From the NCBI RefSeq assembly GCF_001442615.1, contig NZ_LMXN01000013.1:62001-126000 (forward strand): 64,000 bases of DNA, read 5' to 3'. Positions 49,033 to 57,237 of this stretch are shown in pieces. The DNA comes from Algoriphagus resistens. GTDB taxonomy: Bacteria > Bacteroidota > Bacteroidia > Cytophagales > Cyclobacteriaceae. Under the pieces are notes generated by a model that was given only the letters and a program-made list of their open reading frames with translations, was not told the origin of the DNA and did not search any database. Positions within the stretch are counted from its first letter, which is position 1. The number at the start of each line of letters is the position of its first letter. Made by a program: the position numbers and the translations under genes.

Positions 49033-52000
49033 GATCACTATTGAAAAGTATAATTTGCCTAATCCTATTTTCTCTTCTTTTGGCTTGTACAGAGAAAAAG
49101 AAAAAAGAGGTACCAACCCTATTTGAATCACTACGCGCTGACTATACCGGAGTGGATTTCAGTAACGATCTTACTTACGATGAGGAATTCAACATCTTCA
49201 CCTACAGAAACTATTATAATGGAGGGGGGGTAGCTTTAGGTGACATAAATAACGACGGATTACTGGACATCTTTCTTACTGCAAATCTGGGGGACAACAA
49301 ATTATACCTGAATAAAGGAGAATTTAAGTTTGAAGACATTACAGAATCCGCTGGCCTGGCAGGTACCCAGGCGTGGAGCACAGGAGTCGCTATGGCAGAC
49401 ATCAATGGCGATGGATTTCTGGATATCTACGTCTGTAATTCCGGGGATATTGCCGGTGACAATAAGCAAAATGAACTTTATATCAATCAGGGTGACGGCA
49501 CTTTTACCGAGCAAGCTGAAGAATATGGGCTTGCAGATAAAGGGTTTTCCACCCATGCAGTTTTCTTCGATTACGATAAGGATGGAGATCTTGATGTCTA
49601 TCTTCTAAATAACAGTTACCAAGCTATTGGCAGCTTTAATAAGATGCAAAATGAGCGTCCTAATCGTGACCCAGTGGGTGGCGACAAATTGTTTAGAAAT
49701 GACGATGGGAAATTCGTCGATGTCAGTGAAGAAGCAGGCATTTATGGGTCAATTATAGGCTTTGGACTAGGAATCACCATCGGAGATGTCAATCAGGATA
49801 CATGGCCGGACATCTTTATCTCCAATGATTTTTTCGAAAAAGACTATCTATACATCAATAATCAAGACGGCACTTTCACTGAATCATTGGAAAAATCAAT
49901 GCGCTCTATTTCGGCTGCATCCATGGGGGCAGATATAGCAGATATCAATGGGGACGGTTTGCTTGATATTTTTGTGACCGATATGCTTCCTGAGCCACAG
50001 GCAAGGCTCAAGCAGGTAACGACATTTGAAAATTGGGATAAATTCAAATTCAACAAAAATCACGGCTACCATTATCAATTCTCCAGAAACATGCTCCATA
50101 TCAATAATGGAGATGGAACATTCAGTGAAATGGGCAGGATGGCAAATGTAGAGGCTACAGATTGGAGCTGGGGCGCCTTGATTTTTGATATGGACAATGA
50201 CGGCAGGCGTGACCTGTTCGTCGCCAATGGAATCTATCAGGATATCACCGATTTGGACTACCTGAATTTCATAGATAATGAAGAGACAAAAATCAAAATA
50301 ATCTCTGAGGATGGTGTGGATTATAAGGCATTGATTGACCCTATACCTATCAATCCTGTCCCGAACTACGCGTTTAGGAATTTGGGGGATTTAACTTTTG
50401 AAAACGCTTCTTCCGCTTGGGGATTTGGTGAGCCAATACATTCCAACGGGGCTGCTTACGGTGATTTGGACAATGATGGCACGCTGGATTTGGTCGTCAA
50501 CAATGTGAACAAACAGGCTTCTGTATTTAAGAACACCGGACGAAAGTCCAACCCTGACTATCATTCGCTGCAGATTAAACTCGTGGGAAAGGGCAAAAAC
50601 ACCCAGGCTATTGGAGCACAAGTGAAACTACTAATCGGAGACCATCTCATCTACACTGAACAAATGCCGAATAGAGGATTTGAATCCTCTGTAGACCCTA
50701 AACTGACAATTGGCCTTGGGGAAGCCAAGACGGTAGATAAAGTTGAAGTTCTCTGGCCGGACGGCCGTATTTCCGTTGCCAAAAATATTCAGGCGGACAA
50801 TTTACTTACCCTGAAATGGGAGGACTCTAACCGGTTGGCCGAGAGCGAAGACTTTTTCGGGAAAAGCCCTACTAAATTTTTCAGGAAGGAAATAAACACT
50901 TCCATCGATTTTTCGCATGAAGAAAATCCCGCAGTAGACTTCGACCGCGACAGGCTGACTTTTCACATGTATTCCACAGAAGGTCCTGCTTTTGCAAAAG
51001 CTGATGTAAACGGCGACGGATTTGATGATTTGTATTTTGGGGGAGCCAAAGGATTTTCGGGAAAGTTGTACCTCGGGTCAAGCACTGGGAAATTCACTTT
51101 ATCTGATCAAACCGCATTTTCTGTGGATGCTATTTCTGAGGATGTTGATGCCGTTTTCCTTGATGGCAATCTGGATGGCTTTATTGATTTACTTGTATTG
51201 TCCGGGGGAAATGAATCGGGACTTAACACGCCGGAGCTGGCAGACAGACTATATCTCAACGACGCCAAGGGCAATTTCACCAAAAGTTCCCAAGCAGGGT
51301 TCAATGCAAAACGGGGCAGCAGCTCGGTTGCCCAAGTTCTTGACCTCAACGAGGACGGAGCACCGGATTTGTTCATCGGAGGAAGACTGGTCCCTTTTGT
51401 GTATGGCGCTCCGGCGAGCAGCAGCATTTGGATCAATGATGGCAAAGGCAACTTCACAGACCAAACTTCTACTTTCGCCCCCGAGATGAAAGAAATAGGG
51501 ATGATTACAGATGCCAAAGTAGTCGACTGGGACGGCGATGGAATGCAGGACCTTGTGCTGGCAGGTGAATGGACTGCCCCGGTTTTCTTTAGAAATACAG
51601 GAAGCAAACTTCAAAAAATCGAAATGCCGGAATTAGACAATTTAAAAGGTTGGTACAGGGTACTTGAAGTGGCAGATTTAGATGGCAATGGATTTCCCGA
51701 TTTGATTTTAGGGAACAATGGTTTGAACTCACGATTTAAGGCCTCGAAAACTACGCCCGTGAAAATGTACTTAAACGACTTTGACCAGAACGGGTCCATT
51801 GAACATATTTTCACCCGACAAGAAGGAGAAGCTCAGATTCCCTATACTTTAAAACACGAATTGGAAAGACAAATTCCTTCCGTGAAGAAAAAGTACATGC
51901 GCTACAGCAACTATAATAACGAGAAACTGGCCGACATTTTTTCTCAGGAGATACTTGAAAAGTCAATAATAAGTGAACTCAACAGCCTAGAATCAGGTGT

Positions 52001-52340
52001 GCTGATGAATGAAGGCAATGGCAAATTTTCATGGAAGCCATTTCCGCGGATGGCTCAACGTTCTTATGTTTTTGCAATCCAGGTTACTGACCTCGATAAA
52101 GACGGTAAAATGGACCTTATCTTAGGGGGGAATCTATTCAATGCCAAACCTGAGGTAGGTAAATATGACGCCAGTTATGGCGATGTACTACTTGGAAAAG
52201 GAGACGGTACTTTCCGCTATTGGCCAAATGCTGAAAACGGACTTCAGCTAGAAGGAGACATCAGGGCATTTGCAGAGCTTGGTGAGGGTAAGCTTTTGGT
52301 AGTTAAAAACAGTGCATCAGCAGAAATCTGGAACTATTGA
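49029..52340 (+). CDS. VCBS/FG-GAP repeat lipoprotein with ASPIC/UnbV domain, copy 2
   Basis: The 1,103-residue product has a lipobox LLAC (Cys20) and the same plan as copy 1: a first propeller with calcium loops (DINNDGLLD, DINGDGFLD, DYDKDGDLD, DMDNDGRRD), an ASPIC/UnbV domain in the middle (MPNRGFESSVDPKLTIGLGE, then KVEVLWPDGR), and a second propeller (DVNGDGFDD, DLNEDGAPD, DWDGDGMQD, DLDKDGKMD). Nearly all loops keep the Gly, so calcium binding is likely. It overlaps the preceding gene by 4 bases and ends 1 base before copy 3, so the three are cotranslated from one message. Confidence 0.93.
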   Translation: MRSLLKSIICLILFSLLLACTEKKKKEVPTLFESLRADYTGVDFSNDLTYDEEFNIFTYRNYYNGGGVALGDINNDGLLDIFLTANLGDNKLYLNKGEFKFEDITESAGLAGTQAWSTGVAMADINGDGFLDIYVCNSGDIAGDNKQNELYINQGDGTFTEQAEEYGLADKGFSTHAVFFDYDKDGDLDVYLLNNSYQAIGSFNKMQNERPNRDPVGGDKLFRNDDGKFVDVSEEAGIYGSIIGFGLGITIGDVNQDTWPDIFISNDFFEKDYLYINNQDGTFTESLEKSMRSISAASMGADIADINGDGLLDIFVTDMLPEPQARLKQVTTFENWDKFKFNKNHGYHYQFSRNMLHINNGDGTFSEMGRMANVEATDWSWGALIFDMDNDGRRDLFVANGIYQDITDLDYLNFIDNEETKIKIISEDGVDYKALIDPIPINPVPNYAFRNLGDLTFENASSAWGFGEPIHSNGAAYGDLDNDGTLDLVVNNVNKQASVFKNTGRKSNPDYHSLQIKLVGKGKNTQAIGAQVKLLIGDHLIYTEQMPNRGFESSVDPKLTIGLGEAKTVDKVEVLWPDGRISVAKNIQADNLLTLKWEDSNRLAESEDFFGKSPTKFFRKEINTSIDFSHEENPAVDFDRDRLTFHMYSTEGPAFAKADVNGDGFDDLYFGGAKGFSGKLYLGSSTGKFTLSDQTAFSVDAISEDVDAVFLDGNLDGFIDLLVLSGGNESGLNTPELADRLYLNDAKGNFTKSSQAGFNAKRGSSSVAQVLDLNEDGAPDLFIGGRLVPFVYGAPASSSIWINDGKGNFTDQTSTFAPEMKEIGMITDAKVVDWDGDGMQDLVLAGEWTAPVFFRNTGSKLQKIEMPELDNLKGWYRVLEVADLDGNGFPDLILGNNGLNSRFKASKTTPVKMYLNDFDQNGSIEHIFTRQEGEAQIPYTLKHELERQIPSVKKKYMRYSNYNNEKLADIFSQEILEKSIISELNSLESGVLMNEGNGKFSWKPFPRMAQRSYVFAIQVTDLDKDGKMDLILGGNLFNAKPEVGKYDASYGDVLLGKGDGTFRYWPNAENGLQLEGDIRAFAELGEGKLLVVKNSASAEIWNY

Positions 52341-52341
52341 A

Positions 52342-55300
52342 ATGAAAAAATTCTCTGCTGCAATTTCACTTGGGCTTGCGCTTCTTTTATCCTGCGATAC
52401 CAAAGAAGAGAATAAACTCTTTGAATTGATGCCTTCAGAATCCACTGGTATTGATTTCGAAAACAGCCTTAGCTCTTCAGATTCCCTCAATATCCTTGAA
52501 TACCTATACTTTTATAATGGTGGAGGAGTAGCAGCGGGAGATATAAATAACGATGGGCTGGTTGATCTATATTTCGCAGCTAACCAAACGACCAACCGCC
52601 TTTACCTCAACAAGGGCAACTTCCAGTTTGAAGACATCACAGAATCCGCAGGCGTAGCTACAGACGGAAGCTGGTCTACCGGTGTGACGATGGCTGACAT
52701 AAACGGAGATGGAATGCTCGATATTTATATCTCTCAGATCGGGAACTATAAGGGTTTATCAGGGAAGAACCGGCTTTTCATCAATCAGGGAAACAATGAA
52801 TTTATTGATCAGGCAGAAGAATATGGCGTTGATTTCGTAGGATTTAGCACCCAAGCAGCTTTTCTCGATTACGATAGGGATGGCGACTTGGACCTATATC
52901 TATTGAATCATTCCGTAAAATCGCCCGAAGTATTTACCTCTGCCGACCAACGACAAAATCCGGATGCTTTGGGCGATAAATTGTTTAAAAATCTGCTTTC
53001 GGAAGGAAATATTGGCTTTGAGGATGTGACCGAGGAATCAGGTATTTACTCAAGTATTTTGGGTTTCGGACTTGGAATAGCAGTAGCAGACATCAATGCA
53101 GATGGCTGGCCGGACATTTACATTTCCAATGACTTCACCGAGAACGATTACCTCTACCTCAACCAACAGGACGGGACTTTCAGTGAATCGCTGGAAAAAT
53201 CAATCGCCAGTACAAGTCGATACAGCATGGGAAATGACCTAGCGGACATCACCGGCGATGGATTACCGGAAATAATCACGACAGACATGCTTCCTCTTGC
53301 GCCTGAGATATGGATGAAATCCGTTGGTGAGGACAAGGCGGAAGTCTACCAGATCAAAAAACAGTTTGGCTATGCCGACCAATATGTTAGGAACCATCTC
53401 CAGTTAAACCAGGGAAAGAAAGGGTTCAGCGACATCGCTTTATTTGCCGGTGTGCATGCTTCAGACTGGAGTTGGTCGCCACTGATTTTTGACATGGACA
53501 ATGATGGATTAACGGACATTCACATAACCAACGGGATTGAAAAGAGACCGAATGATCTTGATTTTATCCAGTATAGCCAACAAGCGGATCCCAACCTAAA
53601 CCCAGAACAGTATCTTCAAACGCAGATCGAAATGCTGCCAACTGTAAAATTGCCAAATCTTAGTTTTCAAAATATGGGAAACTTAAAATTTGAAAATCAG
53701 GCAGCTTCCTGGGGGCTGGATCAACCTAGCTATTCCAATGGCTCTACTTACGCGGATTTGGACAACGACGGAGATCTGGATCTGATTATCAACAACCTTA
53801 ACCAGCCCGCATTTATCTACCAAAATCATTCTGAGAAATCCGGTAATTCTTTTCTTCGCGTCAACCTTTCAGCTAACGGATACAACCCAGGTGCGTTGGG
53901 CACCAAAGTTGGGATTCATAGTAGTGAAAAGAGTTTGTTTCAGCACTATTCGGGAAGTAAGGGTTTTATGTCAGCTACCTCATCTACCTTGGTCTTTGGA
54001 TTGGGAAAAGCGCAGACTATAGATTCTGTTTCAGTAACGTGGCCAGATGGGCTAGAAGAAATTTTTCCTTCCTTCAAAATCAACCAAACAATCCACCTTA
54101 CCCAAGGAGAAGGCAAGCCGATAAAAAAATCTGAGAAGCTTGAAACACCATCTTCATTTCCTCAAATCCCATGGGAACATCGGGAAAAAAACATGCTGGA
54201 CGAAACCAAGCGGGAATACCTGATTCCCAGAAGTTTTGCCAGCATGGGGCCTGCCTTGGCAGTGGGAGATGTAAATGGCGACGGGCTCGATGATATTTTT
54301 GTTGGAGGTGCCCAGGAGCAATCAGGCGCACTATTCCTTCAACTTCCTGACGGGAATTTTGAAGAAAAAGAAAATGAAATCTTTGATCGGTTAGCCAAAG
54401 CTGAAGATGTAGTAGCTGCGTTTGCGGACTTCAATGGAGACCGAAACCTGGATCTGTATGTTGGGAGCGGAGGAAATGAACATTCAACGGGTTCACTATT
54501 TAATTCGGACAGGGTGTTTTTTGGGAATGGCAAAGGAGATTTTCAATTTAGCCCCATGTCCCTTCCTATGCTAGGCGAAAATACATCTGCACTGGCATTA
54601 GTGGATATAGATGCAGATGGCGATGTGGATGTTTTTGTGGGGAGTTCGGTGGTAAGCGGAGATTATGGAGCAAGTCCAAAAAGCATGTTGTTTATCAATG
54701 AGGGCGATGGTAAATTTCTCGATAAAACCGAAGAGTGGTTTGGTCCCAACACAGACTTCGGAATGGTAAATTCGGCTGTTTGGTCAGACTTGGACAAGGA
54801 CGGAAAAAGTGAATTGGTGTTGACAGGCGATTGGCAGGGTATCAGGATTTTTGAAAATAAAAGAGGAAAGGAGTATACTGAAAAAACAGCAGTTGGGCTG
54901 GAACACTCTTCAGGATGGATTCAAAGTTTGGAAATTGCAGATGTCAACGGGGATGGCAGACTGGATATTTTGACTGGAAACCTCGGGCTCAATACTAAAC
55001 TAAAAGCGAGCCAAGATAAACCTGTTTGGCTTTACCACGGGGATTTTGATCAAAATGGCCAAGCAGATCCCATCCTATTCCACTACATGGAAGAGCGCCT
55101 GGTTCCATTTGCTACTCGCGATGACCTGATCAAGCAAATCCCGGGAATAAAAAGAAAACATACCACCTATCAGGAATTTTCTACAATTGCTGAACCTACA
55201 GATTTATTTGGAGATGAAGTGCTGGAGCAAGTAGCTAAATACCCTGTTTACGAATTTCGTTCTGGCGTATACTTTCAACAGGCTGACGGCAGCTTTGTCT

Positions 55301-55602
55301 TTGAACCATTCCCGGATTCTGCTCAACTGTCCCCTATTCTTTCTGTATGCTGGGATGAGGAATCGGGGACAGTTTTACTTGGGGGTAATTTTTCTGATTT
55401 TAGGGTAGACCTGGGAAAAAATTTGGCTTCAGCTTTTTCATCTTTACGGTGGAGAGAGGGTAGTTGGGAAAACCAGGAATTACAAAGTACGATTTCACCA
55501 AAATCAGAAATTAGAAACATCAAAAAAATCACGGTTAACCACAGGGCTTTCGGGGTAGCAGGAAGCAATTCAGGACCTTTATATTGGATCAAACTTGATT
55601 AA
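52342..55602 (+). CDS. VCBS/FG-GAP repeat lipoprotein with ASPIC/UnbV domain, copy 3
   Basis: From the ATG at 52342 (1 base after copy 2) the product is 1,086 residues; a frame opening at 52312 would overlap copy 2 and lacks a signal. The lipobox is LLSC (Cys18). Propeller loops include DINNDGLVD, DINGDGMLD, DYDRDGDLD and DLDNDGDLD; the ASPIC/UnbV domain (KGFMSATSSTLVFGLGKAQT, then SVTWPDG) sits in the middle and DVNGDGLDD, DIDADGDVD and DVNGDGRLD follow. It shares the final DFDQNG loop with copies 1 and 2. Function is unknown. Confidence 0.93.
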   Translation: MKKFSAAISLGLALLLSCDTKEENKLFELMPSESTGIDFENSLSSSDSLNILEYLYFYNGGGVAAGDINNDGLVDLYFAANQTTNRLYLNKGNFQFEDITESAGVATDGSWSTGVTMADINGDGMLDIYISQIGNYKGLSGKNRLFINQGNNEFIDQAEEYGVDFVGFSTQAAFLDYDRDGDLDLYLLNHSVKSPEVFTSADQRQNPDALGDKLFKNLLSEGNIGFEDVTEESGIYSSILGFGLGIAVADINADGWPDIYISNDFTENDYLYLNQQDGTFSESLEKSIASTSRYSMGNDLADITGDGLPEIITTDMLPLAPEIWMKSVGEDKAEVYQIKKQFGYADQYVRNHLQLNQGKKGFSDIALFAGVHASDWSWSPLIFDMDNDGLTDIHITNGIEKRPNDLDFIQYSQQADPNLNPEQYLQTQIEMLPTVKLPNLSFQNMGNLKFENQAASWGLDQPSYSNGSTYADLDNDGDLDLIINNLNQPAFIYQNHSEKSGNSFLRVNLSANGYNPGALGTKVGIHSSEKSLFQHYSGSKGFMSATSSTLVFGLGKAQTIDSVSVTWPDGLEEIFPSFKINQTIHLTQGEGKPIKKSEKLETPSSFPQIPWEHREKNMLDETKREYLIPRSFASMGPALAVGDVNGDGLDDIFVGGAQEQSGALFLQLPDGNFEEKENEIFDRLAKAEDVVAAFADFNGDRNLDLYVGSGGNEHSTGSLFNSDRVFFGNGKGDFQFSPMSLPMLGENTSALALVDIDADGDVDVFVGSSVVSGDYGASPKSMLFINEGDGKFLDKTEEWFGPNTDFGMVNSAVWSDLDKDGKSELVLTGDWQGIRIFENKRGKEYTEKTAVGLEHSSGWIQSLEIADVNGDGRLDILTGNLGLNTKLKASQDKPVWLYHGDFDQNGQADPILFHYMEERLVPFATRDDLIKQIPGIKRKHTTYQEFSTIAEPTDLFGDEVLEQVAKYPVYEFRSGVYFQQADGSFVFEPFPDSAQLSPILSVCWDEESGTVLLGGNFSDFRVDLGKNLASAFSSLRWREGSWENQELQSTISPKSEIRNIKKITVNHRAFGVAGSNSGPLYWIKLD

Positions 55603-55725
55603 ACCCCTTTGTTACTTCCCTAATTTCCAATAGCTTTGGAATCCAAACAGAATGAATTGAGTTCCGATTTATCAAGCTTCAACGTGATTTTGGCTTCTAA
55701 AATCACAAAAAACAAATCCCAAAAT

Positions 55726-57066
55726 ATGCGTACCGTAAAATTCATGCTCTTTTCAGGAATTCTCCTGATTGCTGTCTCTTGCACAAAACAAGTCGATTAT
55801 TCCCAGGCCATCACGGATGGCCACTACATTAGCGAAGCTCAAGATAGAATCACAGAAGTGATTATCCACGATATTTTCTCTCCGCCTGTGGCGACGAGAA
55901 TCTACACTTACGCCTCTCTTGCTGCCTATGAAGTTGCTGCCTCTGTCGACCCTGAATACGCCTCACTTTTGGGACAATTAAACGGATCAGAAAAGGTGAT
56001 TTTTACTCCTTCGGAAAAGGTTTATCCTCCTTTAGCTTCACTGGCAGCCTATTATTACGTGGGAACAGGATTGATATTCTCAGAGGACATGATGAATGAG
56101 CATAGAGACGCTACGTTTGCAGCTTTGAGGGAAAAAGGAATTCCCGAGGAAGTCTTCGAAGCCTCCATCGCTTTCGGCAAAGAAGTAGGTGATGTGATCA
56201 AAGCCTATTCCTCAAAGGACAATTATCACCAGAGCCGCTCTTTCCCTAAATTCACCGTAACTGGCGAAGAGGGAACCTGGCAGCCTACCCCACCCGCCTA
56301 CATGGAAGCCATAGAGCCCCATTGGAGTAAAATCAGAACCTTTGTGTTGGACTCAGCCTCCCAGTTCAAACCTTTACCCCCTCCGCCGTTCTCTACAGAA
56401 AAAGGAAGTGAGTTTTACAATGTTGCCCTGGAGGTCTATAATGCCGATATCAATGCCACACAGGCCCAGAAAGACATTGCGCTATTTTGGGATTGTAATC
56501 CATACAAAATGAATGTAAAAGGCCATGTGATGTTTGCTGAGAAGAAAATCACCCCTGGCGGTCATTGGATGAGTATCGCTGCAATAGCTTCCAAAGCAGC
56601 CGGAAGGGATTGGAAAGGCACAGCAGAAGTGTTTGCTATGACCGGAATTTCCCTTAATGAGGCCTTTATTTCCTGTTGGGATGAAAAATACCGCAGCAAC
56701 CTAATCAGACCGGAAACCTACATCAATCAACATATCGACGAGCAGTGGGTTCCACTGTTGCAAACCCCTCCATTTCCTGAGCATACCAGCGGACATAGCG
56801 TGGCCTCGGCTGCTTCGGCTTATACATTGGCCCAACTTTTCGGCGATGAATTCCATATCGTTGATAGTTCTGAAGTGGCTTATGGTCTTCCTGTACGGGA
56901 ATACGAGTCTTTCTCCCAAGCTGCTGAAGAGGCTGCATTAAGCAGATTTTATGGAGGGATTCACTATCGCCCAGCTATAGAATACGGCATAACCGAAGGG
57001 CGGGATCTGGCAAAGTTCATCTGGACAAAAGTGGATACCAAGTCAAAAAGTGTAGCAAGCAACTAA
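55726..57066 (+). CDS. Vanadium-dependent haloperoxidase-like PAP2 superfamily lipoprotein
   Basis: I chose the ATG at 55726 (446 residues, MRTVKFMLFSGILLIAVSC) because the signal peptide with lipobox AVSC (Cys19) starts there. The C-terminal half has the PAP2/vanadium haloperoxidase site: Lys321-x6-Arg328-Pro, His353-Thr-Ser-Gly-His357, and Ser-Arg407-x5-His413. All vanadate/phosphate-binding residues are present; the Asp that often closes the PAP2 motif four residues after His413 is Ala. It could be a haloperoxidase or an acid phosphatase; sequence alone cannot decide. It closes the SusCD-VCBS cluster, 123 bases after copy 3, and a terminator follows. Confidence 0.88.
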   Translation: MRTVKFMLFSGILLIAVSCTKQVDYSQAITDGHYISEAQDRITEVIIHDIFSPPVATRIYTYASLAAYEVAASVDPEYASLLGQLNGSEKVIFTPSEKVYPPLASLAAYYYVGTGLIFSEDMMNEHRDATFAALREKGIPEEVFEASIAFGKEVGDVIKAYSSKDNYHQSRSFPKFTVTGEEGTWQPTPPAYMEAIEPHWSKIRTFVLDSASQFKPLPPPPFSTEKGSEFYNVALEVYNADINATQAQKDIALFWDCNPYKMNVKGHVMFAEKKITPGGHWMSIAAIASKAAGRDWKGTAEVFAMTGISLNEAFISCWDEKYRSNLIRPETYINQHIDEQWVPLLQTPPFPEHTSGHSVASAASAYTLAQLFGDEFHIVDSSEVAYGLPVREYESFSQAAEEAALSRFYGGIHYRPAIEYGITEGRDLAKFIWTKVDTKSKSVASN

Positions 57067-57102
57067 CCAAAAAGGATCCGCCATCGCGGGTGCTTTTTGG
57101 TT
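57065..57102 (+). terminator. Terminator after the haloperoxidase-like gene
   Basis: AACCAAAAAG and CTTTTTGGTT pair over 10 bases around an inner CCGC/GCGG stem. The start of the hairpin overlaps the stop codon region, and TTCC follows. It closes the gene cluster before the trehalose gene. Confidence 0.75.
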
Positions 57103-57237
57103 CCAACTTATGAAATCCTGATCAAGATTGAACTCATCACCCCTTCTGTTGTTTTTATTCCAAGAGATATTCTGTACCTTCTCTTATCACCTTTTTGAAT
57201 GGGATTTTTCCTTTTCTTGTTTTTAAACTATTCCTTT

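Noticed and set aside
44926..55602. The three VCBS genes as giant adhesins or RTX-type toxins
   Set aside because: They have lipoboxes, ASPIC/UnbV domains and about 1,100 residues. No type I or type IX secretion signal, glycine-rich RTX nonapeptides or toxin domains are visible.
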